DNA of 64,000 bases, from the NCBI RefSeq assembly GCF_947036865.1, contig NZ_CAMQSF010000002.1:218041-282040 (forward strand). Direction: 5' to 3'. A program made the position numbers and the translations under genes. Below, in pieces: positions 17,966 through 28,600 of this stretch. Origin of the DNA: an uncultured Caulobacter sp. (lineage in GTDB: Bacteria; Pseudomonadota; Alphaproteobacteria; Caulobacterales; Caulobacteraceae). Within the stretch, counting starts at the first letter, position 1. Every line of letters starts with the position of its first letter. Under the pieces are notes generated by a model, which saw nothing but the letters and a program-made list of their open reading frames with translations, was not told where the DNA came from and ran no database searches.

Positions 17966-19735
17966 TTGCGGGCGCTGATGACGTGGACCGACGTGCAGGA
18001 GGGCGGGGCTCGCGACGCGGTTTTGCGGCGCGCGAACGTCTATGTGCGCCTGGGCGCCACGACGGCCATCGCCATCCTGCTGCACGTCTATCTGCGGGCG
18101 TGGTGGTGCTGGCTCTGGGCCATCGCCTACACGACGACCTTCGCCCTGGACTCCTGGATCGGCCGTCCGCTCGTCGTTCGGCCCGCCGTGGCGCTTCCCC
18201 CCTGGCGTCGCGTCTGCGCCCTCGTCGGCCCGTTCGTGACCTCGACGACGTTCGGCGCCGCGGCCATGCCGCTGTTCGCCTCGCCCGTCCGCTTCGCCCC
18301 GACGTTGGGCGGCATGTTGCTGGCCGGGGCCCTGCTTCACGTCGTGGTCGCCAACGCCGGCCGTCGCTCGGCGACGCTGATGGCGGCCACGCCCCACGCG
18401 CTTTACCTGCTCGTCGCGCCGTTCGTGGCGCGGTCGGCGAATCCGCACGCCGGCCTGGCCGATCTGCTGTGGTTCGGCGCGCTGCTGATGATCGTCTCGG
18501 CGGTGGTGGCCGCGCGCACCCTGGACGCCGCCCTGACGGCCGAAGCCCGCGCCAAGGCCGAGGCCGAACGCCGCCGGCACGAGGCCGAGGAGGCCGTGGC
18601 CGCCAAGTCCGCTTTCGTGGCGATGATCAGCCACGAACTGCGCACCCCGATCAGCGCCATCCTGGCCGGCGCCGCGCGCCTGCACAGCGAGGTTCCCGAG
18701 GCCAGCGCCAAGGTCCACGCTCAGCTGATCGCCGACGCCGGCGGGCTGATGCGCACGCTGCTGAACGACCTTCTGGACTTCTCGCGTCTGGAAGCCGGAC
18801 GCATGACGGTGGAGAAATCGACCTTCAACCTGCGCCAGGCGCTGTCGGACACGCTGCGCCTGTGGAGGGCCGAGGCGGCGCGCAAGGGCCTGCGGCTGCG
18901 CGTGCTCGGCGCGTCCACCCTGCCCCGCTGGGTCAGCGGCGACGTCGTGCGCCTGAAGCAGATCCTGAACAACCTGCTGTCCAACGCCATCAAGTTCACC
19001 GAGCGGGGCGAGGTCACCGTAAGCCTGAGCGCGGAGACCGTCGATGGAGCCCCGCGCCTCTCGATCGCCGTGCGCGACACGGGACCAGGCCTGCCCGAGG
19101 CCGCGCTGCCCCGCCTGTTCACGCCCTTCGATCAATTGAGCGCCTCGATCGCGCGCCAGCACGGCGGCTCGGGCCTTGGCCTGACCATCAGCCGGCAGCT
19201 GGCCCGTCTGATGGGCGGCGACCTCGTCGCGAGCAGCCGGCCCGGCGAGGGGGCCTGCTTCACCCTGACGCTCGCCCTCGATCCGACCGAGGCCCCGGAG
19301 GCCGAGGTCGACGGCCGCTCGATCCAGGGTCTCCGCGTGCTGGTCGTCGACGATCACGTGGTCAATCGGCGCGCCATCGAACTGGTGCTGCAGCCGTTCG
19401 GCGTCGAGGCCACCCTGGCGGAGTCCGGCCAGGAAGCCCTGGAACGCCTGAACGCCGAGGTCTTCGACGCGGTGCTGATGGACGTCTACATGCCCGGCAT
19501 GGACGGTCGCGAGACCACGCGGGCCTTGCGCGCCGATAAGAGTCCCAACCGCGCGACGCCGGTGATCGCGGTCACCGCCTCGGCCTCGCCCAAGGACTGG
19601 GAGACCTGCGTCGCGGCCGGCATGAACGCCCACGTCAGCAAGCCGATCGATCCGGGCGAGCTGTTCGGCGCCTTGGCTCAGGTGCTGGCGGGCGGGGTGT
19701 CCGCCGCCGTCGAGCCGCGCGCCAGCAGGGTCTGA
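17966..19735 (+). CDS. Membrane hybrid histidine kinase / response regulator (second copy)
   Basis: A 589-residue kinase with the same layout as the one at 2011-3768. It has a hydrophobic N-terminal region of several membrane segments, HisKA with MISHELRTPISA (His223 counted from the TTG start), HATPase with NNLLSNAIKFTE and GGSGLGLTIS, and a receiver with Asp506 in LMDVYMPGMDG. The start is uncertain: TTG at 17966 sits directly against GGAGGGG, while ATG at 17978 is about 12-14 bases from it. The last 58 bases overlap the convergent vsr gene. Signal and output partner are unknown. Confidence 0.9.
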   Translation: MRALMTWTDVQEGGARDAVLRRANVYVRLGATTAIAILLHVYLRAWWCWLWAIAYTTTFALDSWIGRPLVVRPAVALPPWRRVCALVGPFVTSTTFGAAAMPLFASPVRFAPTLGGMLLAGALLHVVVANAGRRSATLMAATPHALYLLVAPFVARSANPHAGLADLLWFGALLMIVSAVVAARTLDAALTAEARAKAEAERRRHEAEEAVAAKSAFVAMISHELRTPISAILAGAARLHSEVPEASAKVHAQLIADAGGLMRTLLNDLLDFSRLEAGRMTVEKSTFNLRQALSDTLRLWRAEAARKGLRLRVLGASTLPRWVSGDVVRLKQILNNLLSNAIKFTERGEVTVSLSAETVDGAPRLSIAVRDTGPGLPEAALPRLFTPFDQLSASIARQHGGSGLGLTISRQLARLMGGDLVASSRPGEGACFTLTLALDPTEAPEAEVDGRSIQGLRVLVVDDHVVNRRAIELVLQPFGVEATLAESGQEALERLNAEVFDAVLMDVYMPGMDGRETTRALRADKSPNRATPVIAVTASASPKDWETCVAAGMNAHVSKPIDPGELFGALAQVLAGGVSAAVEPRASRV

Positions 19736-20124
19736 AGACGCGCGACGAGGGCCGCCTCGTCCCTGAGCTCGCATTCCCAGACCACCTCGACGCGCCATCC
19801 GTCGGCGATCAAGGCCGCGATGGACCGGGCGTCCCGGGCGACGTTGCGACCGACCTTGGCCAGCCAGTAGTCGCGATTGGCCCGTGGAACGCGCGATCCG
19901 CGCGCGCAATCGTGGCCGTGCCAGAAACAGCCGTGGACGAAGATCGCCAGCTTGCGCCCCGGCAAGACGAGATCGGGGTTTCCGGGCAAGTCCTTGCGAT
20001 GCAGGCGATAGCGCGCGCCCAGGCCGGTCAGGATCCGCCGCAAGGCCCTTTCCGGCGCCGTGTCCTTACTCTTGACCCGCGCCATGACGGCCGAGCGCTT
20101 GGCCTTGTCATAGACGTCGGTCAA
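19678..20124 (-). CDS. vsr: Very short patch repair endonuclease (Vsr)
   Basis: A 148-residue endonuclease that nicks beside T:G mismatches left when 5-methylcytosine deaminates. Family features are RSAVMARVKSKDTAPE at the N-terminus, the nuclease Asp in GNPDLVLPGRKLAIFVHGCF, WHGHDC, and RDYWLAKVGRN. It sits in the same run as a cytosine-5 methyltransferase (21194-22318), the expected partner, but cysK lies between them. Gap to cysK is 10 bases. Confidence 0.95.
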   Translation of the reverse strand: MTDVYDKAKRSAVMARVKSKDTAPERALRRILTGLGARYRLHRKDLPGNPDLVLPGRKLAIFVHGCFWHGHDCARGSRVPRANRDYWLAKVGRNVARDARSIAALIADGWRVEVVWECELRDEAALVARLQTLLARGSTAADTPPAST

Positions 20125-20134
20125 GGCGCGCCGG

Positions 20135-21121
<987 letters not shown>

Positions 21122-21193
21122 CGGAAACCTCGGAAGCCCTGGGTGTGCGGAAAGCGGCGCACCCTAGACCCCGAAGCGGGGACTGTCAGCGGG

Positions 21194-22318
21194 TCATTCC
21201 GCGGCCAGGCTTGCAGTTTTCCTATCGAGGAGGGGTTCCAGCAGGGTCTCGGCCAGCCAGCGCACCACCGGCGCGGCGACCCCGTCGCCGATGACCTGGA
21301 GACCGGCCGTCTGGGCGCGCGGCAGTCGATAGTCGTCGGGCAGGCCCATCAGGCGCGCCCCCTCGCGGGGCGTCAGCAGGCGCGACCGCACGACCCCGTC
21401 CTCGATGACGAGCAGGGTCTGGCGCGAGGAGCCGCCGCGCGGGGTGCGCAGGCAGCCCGCCAGGCCGTCGAACCGCGCCTCGGCCCGCTGCGCGCCGTCG
21501 CGCATGCGCCGAAAGACCGCGCCGACCGACCGGCCGCCGGCCTCGATCCGGTCCTCGACGGCCCGCCGATGCGCGGGAGCCATCAGGGCCAGCAGGGCCT
21601 GGGTTCGCGCGGGCGGGCTCCAGGCGACCTCCGCGTCGGGTTCGAGGACCGACGCCAGGTCTGTGTTGCGCGGGGGCGGCGGCGGCGCGCCCCACCAGAT
21701 CCAGCCGGCCCGAAGATCCTCGGGCAGCCGCGCCGCCGCCTCGCGCACCGCGCGGGTCTGAAAGGCGCTGGGTCCCTCAAGCGCGTCGGTCGGCAGTCGG
21801 GTGGCGATGACGAAGACGCGCGGCCGCGACTGCGGGAGAAAGGCGCCGGCGTCGATCTCCAGCGCGCCGAAACGGTAACCCTCGTCGGCGAGCGCCCGGC
21901 AGAGCGCGGTGAAGTCGGCCCCGCCGTGCGAGGTCAAGAGACCGACCACGTTCTCGATGACGATCACCGGCGGCGCGCGGTCCTGTGCCGACAGCGCCTT
22001 CATCAGGGTCCAGAAGCCGAAGAAGGCCGACGACTTTCCGCCCGCCAGGCCCGCCCGCGTCCCGGCCAGGCTGAAATCCTGGCAGGGGCTGGACGCCCAG
22101 GCCAGCTCCGCCGTCGGCAGCGCCTCGGCGGACACGCCAAAGACGTCGCCTTCGTGGAAATGCGCCGCCGCGTCGGGGAAGTTGGCGCGATAGGTGGCCG
22201 CCTTGACCGGATCGAAGTCGTTGGCGAACGCGCAGGTCCAGCCCTCGCCCAAGCCCAGGCGCGCCATGCCGCCGCCGGCGAAGAATTCCAGGAAGGTGGG
22301 ACGGGCGTTCCGATTCAT
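21194..22318 (-). CDS. DNA (cytosine-5) methyltransferase
   Basis: A 374-residue C5 methyltransferase. Motif I is FFAGGGMARLGLGEGW, motif IV SSPCQDFSLAG with catalytic Cys79, motif VI ENVVGLL and motif VIII QSRPRVFVIA. The C-terminal target-recognition and closing motifs end in VIGDGVAAPVV, where many relatives have GNAV. No restriction endonuclease is visible nearby, and vsr two genes downstream suggests a solitary Dcm-like enzyme. Target sequence is unknown. An ATG seven codons upstream (22339) is possible. Confidence 0.92.
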   Translation of the reverse strand: MNRNARPTFLEFFAGGGMARLGLGEGWTCAFANDFDPVKAATYRANFPDAAAHFHEGDVFGVSAEALPTAELAWASSPCQDFSLAGTRAGLAGGKSSAFFGFWTLMKALSAQDRAPPVIVIENVVGLLTSHGGADFTALCRALADEGYRFGALEIDAGAFLPQSRPRVFVIATRLPTDALEGPSAFQTRAVREAAARLPEDLRAGWIWWGAPPPPPRNTDLASVLEPDAEVAWSPPARTQALLALMAPAHRRAVEDRIEAGGRSVGAVFRRMRDGAQRAEARFDGLAGCLRTPRGGSSRQTLLVIEDGVVRSRLLTPREGARLMGLPDDYRLPRAQTAGLQVIGDGVAAPVVRWLAETLLEPLLDRKTASLAAE

Positions 22319-22365
22319 CGCCGTCGAGTCTAGCGTCACTAGGCCTCGCCGGGATAGCCAGAGAC

Positions 22366-22803
22366 ATGCGCGCCAGGATCCTCATCGCCATCGGCCCCGC
22401 GCTGCTCGCCCTCGCCGCCTGCGACGCGCCGATGGGCGCGAGCGAGACCGCGCCGCCGCCCGCCGACGCGCCGGTGATCCTCGGGCCGGACTATGGAGGC
22501 GATTTCGACGCAGGTGGGACCGAGCCGTTCTGGAGCGTGAAGGTCCGGGCGGGCGGCATGACGCTGACGCGTCCCGACCAGCAAGACCTCGTCACCGCCA
22601 ATCCGGGTCCGCGCGCCGATGGCGACCAGGGCGTCTGGGACGCCTCGGCGGGCGAGCGGCGTCTTGTCCTGCGGCTGACGCCCGGCGACTGCTCGGACGG
22701 CATGTCCGACCGCCGCCATGGCTGGCGGGCCGAGGTCTGGGTCGACGGCGAAACCCTGAAAGGCTGCGCCGACCGCTCCGCCGCCCCGGCGGCCAGACCC
22801 TAG
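22366..22803 (+). CDS. Putative lipoprotein with GTEPFW / CSDGMSDR domain
   Basis: A 145-residue protein with a lipoprotein signal peptide ending in a lipobox (ALAAC, Cys20). The mature domain carries the motifs GTEPFWSVKV, CSDGMSDRRHGW and LKGCAD, a pattern seen in small outer-membrane or periplasmic lipoproteins of the COG3650-like group; function is unknown to me. The stop overlaps the stop of the serine hydrolase gene. Confidence 0.75.
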   Translation: MRARILIAIGPALLALAACDAPMGASETAPPPADAPVILGPDYGGDFDAGGTEPFWSVKVRAGGMTLTRPDQQDLVTANPGPRADGDQGVWDASAGERRLVLRLTPGDCSDGMSDRRHGWRAEVWVDGETLKGCADRSAAPAARP

Positions 22804-24116
22804 TCGCCCTTCGGCCCCAGATAGTCCGGCCCGTACACCGCCGCGCGGAAGTCGCGATGCAGGCTGGCGTCGAACGGATAGGTCTGGACGAAGAACACCG
22901 CCGTCAGCCGGTTGGCCGGATCCACCCAGAACAGCGTCGTCTCGCGCCCGTCCCAGAAGAATTCGCCCACCGCGCCGCGGTTCTCGTCGGGCGTCCGCGG
23001 CTGCTTCATGCGCACGGCGAAATCCAGGCCGAACCCGACCGAGCCCTTGGTCGGCAGGAAGGATCGCTCGGTGACGCGGGCGTCGAGATTGTTGGTCGCC
23101 ATCATCCTCACCGTCGAGGGCTTCAGGATCTGGACGCCGTCCAGCGCGCCTTCGCCCAGCAGCATCCGCGCGAAGCGGGCATAGTCGTCGATCGAGGCCA
23201 CGAGCCCGGCCCCGCCCTGGGTCAGCCGCCGCGCCGGGTCGAAGTTCAGCTTGCGGGTCTCGGTGTCGTCCTGGCGGACGAGCTTGCCGTCGGGACCCTT
23301 GTTGTACGTCGCCGCCAGCCGCGCGAAGGCGGCTTCGGGCTGGGTCCAGCCGGTCTCCTTCATGCCCAGCGGATCGAGGATGTGGGCGCGGACATAGGCC
23401 TCGAACGGCTGGCCCGAGAGTTTCTCGACCAGCAGGGCCTGGACGTCGACGGCGGCGCTATAGCTCCAGCGCGCGCCTGGATCATCGACGAGGGGCGCGC
23501 CGGCCAGGCGATGGCCGAATTCGGTGAGGTCGTTCTTCAGGTTCAGCGGATCGGCCGCCCGGAACGCCGCGTCGGCCGGGCCCTCGCCGCCGCCGTAGGA
23601 GAAGCCGGCCGTGTGGCGCAGGATGTCGCGGATCAGGATCGGGCGGCTGGCCGGCCGTGTCCGGCCCTGGCCGTCGATCACTTTCATCTGGGCGAACTCG
23701 GGCAGATAGAGCGAGAGCGGATCGTCGAGGCCGAACCGCCCTTGTTCCCAAAGCTGCATCAAGGCCACGCCGGTGACCGGCTTGGTCATCGAGTAGATCT
23801 GGACCAGCGTATCGCGGCGCATCGGCTTGCCCGCCTCGCGGTCGGCCATGCCGGCGGCTCCGAAATAGCGCGCCTGGCCGTCCTGCCAGACGAGGGCCGA
23901 GACGCCGACGGCGCGACCGCTGTCGACCATGGCCTTCAGGGCGGCGTCGATCCGGGTCTTGTCGATCCTGACGGGCGAGGGCGTGTCGGCCGCGGCGACG
24001 GGGCGGGCCAGGGCCGGCGCCGCGGGCGCGGCCGCCAGCGCCGCCGCCATGACGGCGAGCATGATCGTCTTGGACACCGGAATCCTCCCCAGCTTTCTTA
24101 TGACAGCGTTGGTCAT
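22800..24116 (-). CDS. Secreted serine hydrolase of the beta-lactamase (class C) family
   Basis: A 438-residue protein with an N-terminal signal peptide (hydrophobic stretch about residues 18-36 ending near ALA-RP). The catalytic SxxK is Ser109-Met-Thr-Lys112 in IYSMTKPVTG, with YSAAVDVQ as the likely second (Tyr) motif. Such enzymes include esterases, D-aminopeptidases and penicillin-binding-like proteins, and the substrate cannot be read from sequence. A GTG 14 codons in (VSKTIML) is an alternative start. Confidence 0.85.
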   Translation of the reverse strand: MTNAVIRKLGRIPVSKTIMLAVMAAALAAAPAAPALARPVAAADTPSPVRIDKTRIDAALKAMVDSGRAVGVSALVWQDGQARYFGAAGMADREAGKPMRRDTLVQIYSMTKPVTGVALMQLWEQGRFGLDDPLSLYLPEFAQMKVIDGQGRTRPASRPILIRDILRHTAGFSYGGGEGPADAAFRAADPLNLKNDLTEFGHRLAGAPLVDDPGARWSYSAAVDVQALLVEKLSGQPFEAYVRAHILDPLGMKETGWTQPEAAFARLAATYNKGPDGKLVRQDDTETRKLNFDPARRLTQGGAGLVASIDDYARFARMLLGEGALDGVQILKPSTVRMMATNNLDARVTERSFLPTKGSVGFGLDFAVRMKQPRTPDENRGAVGEFFWDGRETTLFWVDPANRLTAVFFVQTYPFDASLHRDFRAAVYGPDYLGPKGD

Positions 24117-24210
24117 CGCCAGGGACTGTCGCCGACGCCGCGCGCCTTTTCCAGGGGTTCGGAGCCGAGGCCGGCCTTTTCGGGCCGCCGCCGCGGCGCC
24201 GAGGTTGGCC

Positions 24211-25278
24211 TCAGGCGCTCTTCAGGCCCAGGCGTTGGCCGGCGTAGCGCTGGCGCAACGGCGCCCACCAGGCTTCGTTGTCGAGATACCACTGAATGGT
24301 CTTGCGCAGGCCCGTGTCGAAGGTCTCCTGGGCCTTCCAACCCAGTTCCGTCTCAAGCTTGGTGGCGTCGATGGCGTAGCGGGCGTCGTGGCCCGGCCGG
24401 TCCGTCACGAAGGTGATCAGGTCCCGCCGCCTCAGGCCCTCGACCGGGCGAAGCGCGTCGAGGATGTCGCAGATCGCCTCGACGACCTGGAGATTCGTGC
24501 GCTCGTTGCGCCCCCCGACATTGTAGCTCTCGCCGGGGACGCCCTGGGTGGCGATCAGGTGCAGGGCGCGGGCGTGGTCCTCGACGTGCAGCCAGTCGCG
24601 GACATTGTCGCCCTTGCCGTAGACCGGCAGCGGCTTGCCCTCCAGGGCGTTCAGCGTGACCAGCGGGATCAGCTTTTCGGGGAAGTGATAGGGGCCGTAA
24701 TTGTTCGAGCAGTTCGAGACCACCACCGGCAGGCCGTAGGTGTGATGCCAGGCCCGCGCCAGATGGTCGGACGACGCCTTCGACGCCGAATAGGGCGAGC
24801 GCGGATCGTAGGGCGTCGTCTCGGAGAACAGGCCCTCGGCGCCGAGGCTGCCGAACACCTCGTCGGTCGAGATGTGGTGGAAGCGGAAGCGATCCTTCGC
24901 CTCGCCCGCCAGGCCGCGCCAGTGCTCCAGCGCCGCCTGCAGCATGACGTACGTGCCGACGATATTGGTCTGGATGAACTCGCCCGGGCCGGTGATCGAG
25001 CGATCGACGTGGCTCTCGGCCGCCAGATGCATGATCACGTCGGGCTGGAAGGCCTTGATCGTCTCGCCGACCAGCGCCGCGTCGGCCACGTCGCCCCGCA
25101 CGAACCTGTAGTCGGCCCGGCCTTCCAGCATGGCGAGGCTCGCCGGCGACGCCGCGTAGGTCAGCTTGTCGTAGTTGAGGATCGCCACGGCGTTCTGGCT
25201 CGCCAGATGACGGCAGACGGCCGAGCCGATGAAACCGGACCCGCCGGTCACCATCACGCGAAGAGTTTGCTGCGACAT
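24211..25278 (-). CDS. rfbB: dTDP-glucose 4,6-dehydratase
   Basis: A 355-residue extended short-chain dehydrogenase making dTDP-4-keto-6-deoxyglucose for rhamnose synthesis. It has the NAD loop [25 protein letters not shown], the catalytic [10 protein letters not shown] and [14 protein letters not shown]. rfbC, a later enzyme of the pathway, is at 28601-29158, separated by purU, argE and a glycosyltransferase; rfbA and rfbD are not in the window. Confidence 0.95.
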   Translation of the reverse strand: MSQQTLRVMVTGGSGFIGSAVCRHLASQNAVAILNYDKLTYAASPASLAMLEGRADYRFVRGDVADAALVGETIKAFQPDVIMHLAAESHVDRSITGPGEFIQTNIVGTYVMLQAALEHWRGLAGEAKDRFRFHHISTDEVFGSLGAEGLFSETTPYDPRSPYSASKASSDHLARAWHHTYGLPVVVSNCSNNYGPYHFPEKLIPLVTLNALEGKPLPVYGKGDNVRDWLHVEDHARALHLIATQGVPGESYNVGGRNERTNLQVVEAICDILDALRPVEGLRRRDLITFVTDRPGHDARYAIDATKLETELGWKAQETFDTGLRKTIQWYLDNEAWWAPLRQRYAGQRLGLKSA

Positions 25279-25352
25279 GTCGTGAAACGCTCAAGTGATG
25301 GAGAGGTACGCCCCCGTACTCCAGTCTCTAGCGTGGACGCAACACCCCGTCC

Positions 25353-26210
25353 TCAGTCGGTGAACACCACCGTCTTGCGGCCATTCAGCAGCACGCGATC
25401 TTCCAAACGATAGCGCAGGGCGCGGGCGAGGACGCGGCGTTCGATGTCGCGGCCCTTGCGGATCAGGTCGTCTGGCGTGTCGCGGTGGCTAATCCGCTCG
25501 ACGTCCTGCTCGATGATCGGCCCCTCGTCGAGATCGCCGGTGACGTAGTGGGCCGAGGCCCCGATCAGCTTCACGCCGCGCGCGTGGGCCTGGTGGTAGG
25601 GCTTGGCGCCCTTGAAACCCGGCAGGAACGAGTGGTGGATGTTGATGCAGCGCCCTTGCAGCTTGGCCGCCAGCCCGTCCGACAGCACCTGCATGTAGCG
25701 CGCCAGCACCACGATGTCGGTCCGCGTCTCCTGGATCAGCTTCCAGAGCTCGGCCTCCTGCTCGAACTTGGTCTCCTTGGTCACCGGCAGATGGTGGAAG
25801 GCCAGATCGGTCAGGTCGATGTGGGCATAGGTCTCGGCCGGATGGTTGGAGACGACGCCGACGATGTCCATCGGCAGCTCGCCGATCCGCCAGCGATAGA
25901 CGAGGTCGGCCAGGCAGTGGTCGAACTTGCTGGCCAGCAGCAGCACGCGGTAGCGCTCGGCGCGATCGCGCAGCGTCCATTTCATCGCGAGACTGTCGGC
26001 CAGGGCGCCGAACTCACCCCGCAGAGCGACGCGGCGCTCGGTATTTTTGGCCGCGCCGTCGGCGTCGAACACCACGCGCATGAAGAATTGGCCGGTCTCC
26101 TGGTCGTCGAACTGCTGGGCGTCGAGGATGTTGCAGCCGCGCTCGAACAGGAAGGCGGACACCTTGGCGACGATGCCGCGCTGGTCGGGGCAGGAGAGGG
26201 TCAGGATCAT
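25353..26210 (-). CDS. purU: Formyltetrahydrofolate deformylase
   Basis: A 285-residue enzyme hydrolysing 10-formyl-THF to formate and THF. It has an N-terminal ACT domain ([19 protein letters not shown]) and a formyltransferase-like domain with [33 protein letters not shown] and [20 protein letters not shown]. It balances one-carbon pools. Length and motifs are normal. Confidence 0.95.
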   Translation of the reverse strand: MILTLSCPDQRGIVAKVSAFLFERGCNILDAQQFDDQETGQFFMRVVFDADGAAKNTERRVALRGEFGALADSLAMKWTLRDRAERYRVLLLASKFDHCLADLVYRWRIGELPMDIVGVVSNHPAETYAHIDLTDLAFHHLPVTKETKFEQEAELWKLIQETRTDIVVLARYMQVLSDGLAAKLQGRCINIHHSFLPGFKGAKPYHQAHARGVKLIGASAHYVTGDLDEGPIIEQDVERISHRDTPDDLIRKGRDIERRVLARALRYRLEDRVLLNGRKTVVFTD

Positions 26211-26387
26211 GGTGCGCCCCCTCTAGAGAACCCCGCCGCCGAAGAAAAGCGTCTCGTCGGGCGCGGCGCGCACGAAATCGCTCGTCGCGCGGCGAAAAGC
26301 GGCAAACGCCGGCACATTCATGCCCCGCCTCCCGCGTCGCCCGTCCGGGGGTGGCCGGGTCGCGCCGAAAGGGTCTAGGCTCGGCGA

Positions 26388-27563
26388 ATGGTTTCCTCCG
26401 AAGTCCTTTCCGATCGCGCGATCGACCTCCTGGCCAAGCTGGTGGCGTTCGACACCACGTCGCGCCGCTCGAACCTGGCGCTGATCCAGTGGGTCGAGGC
26501 CTATCTTTCCGATCTGGGCGTGCCCTCGCGCCGCGTGCCGAACGCGGATGGGACCAAGTCGAACCTGCTGGCCACGATCGGGCCAACGGTCGAGGGCGGC
26601 GTCGTGCTGTCGGGCCATACCGACGTCGTGCCCGTGGACGGCCAGCCGTGGTCCAGCGATCCCTGGATCCTGACTGAACGAGACGGTCGGCTTTACGGCC
26701 GGGGGACTTGCGACATGAAGGGCTTTCTGGCCCTGGCCCTGGCCGCCGCGCCGGATCTGGCCGAGGCGACCCTGTCGCGGCCGGTGCATCTGGCCTTCTC
26801 CTATGACGAGGAGGTCGGCTGCCTGGGCGCGCCGGACATGATCGAGGTCATCGCGCGCGATCTGCCGCGACCGGCCCTGGTGGTGGTCGGCGAACCCACC
26901 GACATGGTCGCCGTGCGCGGCCACAAGGGCATCGCCAGCTTCGTCGTGACCGTGACCGGGCGCGAGGCCCATTCCAGCCTGACCCATCTGGGCGTCTCGG
27001 CCAATATGGCCGCCATCAGGCTTATGGCCATGCTGGTCGACCTGTCCGAGCGCCTGGAGCGGGAAGCCGATCCGGCCTCGCCGTTCACCCCGAAGGGCGC
27101 GAGCCTGACCATCGGCCAGGTCAATGGCGGCACGGCGGTCAATATCCTGGCCCGCGAGTGCGTGTTCGTCTTCGACCTGCGCACCCCGGCGGGTCTGGAC
27201 CCCATGGCCTTGCTGGCCGAGTTCTTCGCGGCCGCCGAGGCGATGGACGCCGAGATCAAGGCCAAGGCGCCCGAGGGCGGGGTGCGGGTCGAGCGCCGCT
27301 CGCTGACCCCCGCCTTCGCGCCCGAGGAGAACGGCGCGGCCGAGGCCTTCGCGCGCCGGCTGGCCGGCGACAACGGCCCGCCCCGCGTCGTGCCCTACGC
27401 CGCCGAGGCGGGCCAGTTCCAGGGCGCGGGCTTCTCGACCGTGATCTGCGGCCCCGGCTCGATCGACCAGGCGCACCAGCCGGACGAATATGTCGAGATC
27501 AGCCAGATGCAGCGCGGGGCGGCGTTCATGCGGCGGCTGATCGAGGACCTTTCCATCGCCTGA
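26388..27563 (+). CDS. argE: Acetylornithine deacetylase
   Basis: A 391-residue M20 metallopeptidase-family enzyme of arginine synthesis. Zinc-site motifs are SGHTDVVPVDGQPW, GRGTCDMKGFLA and YDEEVGCLGAPDM, and the dimerisation domain begins near GHKGIASFVV. The C-terminus has CGPGSIDQAHQPDEYV. It is convergent with and overlaps the glycosyltransferase by 38 bases. Confidence 0.92.
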   Translation: MVSSEVLSDRAIDLLAKLVAFDTTSRRSNLALIQWVEAYLSDLGVPSRRVPNADGTKSNLLATIGPTVEGGVVLSGHTDVVPVDGQPWSSDPWILTERDGRLYGRGTCDMKGFLALALAAAPDLAEATLSRPVHLAFSYDEEVGCLGAPDMIEVIARDLPRPALVVVGEPTDMVAVRGHKGIASFVVTVTGREAHSSLTHLGVSANMAAIRLMAMLVDLSERLEREADPASPFTPKGASLTIGQVNGGTAVNILARECVFVFDLRTPAGLDPMALLAEFFAAAEAMDAEIKAKAPEGGVRVERRSLTPAFAPEENGAAEAFARRLAGDNGPPRVVPYAAEAGQFQGAGFSTVICGPGSIDQAHQPDEYVEISQMQRGAAFMRRLIEDLSIA

Positions 27564-28563
27564 TCACGAGGCGGCGGCCCAGGAAGGCGATCGGGTCGAG
27601 CGCCATCACGCGCAGGATCGCGCCTGGCGAAGCCTCGCGGCGCGCCTGGATCGCGCGGCGATCGGCGAGCACCTGGGCGAGGTCCTCGCGTTTGAGAGCC
27701 GCCTTGATCCCTCGGATCGCCGGCGCGACGTCGCCGCGCCGCCAGTGCAGCAGCAGCAGCCCGGCCGTCACGGCCACGTGCAGCGGCAGGGTGACGGGAA
27801 ACAGCCAGCCCGGCGTGTTCTTGACGAAGGTCCAGATCCGGTTGCGCGAGCCGTGGAAGATCGCGAAGTCCGACCGCACGCCGGTGCTGGCCGAGCCGAC
27901 ATGCGCCACCACCGCCTTGGGCAGCAACAAGGTCGGCTCCCCCCGCAGGCGCAGGCGGTAGCCGAGATCGACGTCCTCGCAGTAGCAGAAGAAGCGCTCG
28001 TCGAAGCCGCCGACCTCCAAGAAGAGCGCGCGGTCGATCAACAGGGCCGCGCCGCAGGCCGAAAACACCTCGCCCTCGGGGAGGGCCGCCGGCGCGCGCC
28101 GGCCATAACCGCCTCGGAACGGTATGCCCGCGCTGGTGACGTTGTCGCCCGCGCCGTCCAGCAGGCCGGGCCGGTCGGCCGACCGCTGCAGCGAGGCGAA
28201 GCTCTTGACCTCGGGGTGGCGCGCGACGCCGGCCATCAGCTCGGCCAGCCAGTCGGGCTCGGGATAGGCGTCGGGATTGAGCAGGACCAGCCAGCGGCCC
28301 CTGGCCCGCCGAGCCGCCAGGTTGTTGCCCGCCGCGAAGCCCAGGTTCGCCCCGGCCTCGACCAGCGTGACCCAAGGGTGAGCCTCCGCCACGGCGCGCG
28401 GCGCGCCGTCGGTCGAGGCGTTGTCGATCAGGAGCGTTTCGAAGTCGCGGAAGGTCTGCTCCCCCAGCCGATCCAGGCATGAACGCAAGGTCGGACCGCT
28501 CTGGTAGGAGACGATGACCACGGTGACCGCCGGGGGCTTGTTTTCGATCGCTTCAGGCGGCAT
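27526..28563 (-). CDS. Family 2 glycosyltransferase (rhamnosyltransferase-like)
   Basis: A 345-residue GT-A glycosyltransferase. It has VTVVIVSYQSGPTLRSCLD, LIDNASTDGAPR, NLGFAAGNNLAAR and the metal-binding LNPDAYPEPDWL, then GFDERFFCYCEDVDLGYRLR, as in WbbL-type rhamnosyltransferases. A hydrophobic segment near residue 260 may tether it to the membrane. It is divergent from rfbC with only 37 bases between starts, which supports a dTDP-rhamnose link. Confidence 0.88.
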   Translation of the reverse strand: MPPEAIENKPPAVTVVIVSYQSGPTLRSCLDRLGEQTFRDFETLLIDNASTDGAPRAVAEAHPWVTLVEAGANLGFAAGNNLAARRARGRWLVLLNPDAYPEPDWLAELMAGVARHPEVKSFASLQRSADRPGLLDGAGDNVTSAGIPFRGGYGRRAPAALPEGEVFSACGAALLIDRALFLEVGGFDERFFCYCEDVDLGYRLRLRGEPTLLLPKAVVAHVGSASTGVRSDFAIFHGSRNRIWTFVKNTPGWLFPVTLPLHVAVTAGLLLLHWRRGDVAPAIRGIKAALKREDLAQVLADRRAIQARREASPGAILRVMALDPIAFLGRRLVIRRWKGPRSAAA

Positions 28564-28600
28564 CGGTGGCCGGTTCGTTTCTCAAGGCAGGTCGCGCGTC

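Noticed and set aside
17927..19909. 660-codon frame opposite the second hybrid kinase and vsr
   Set aside because: Runs across the real genes on both strands with no recognisable domain.
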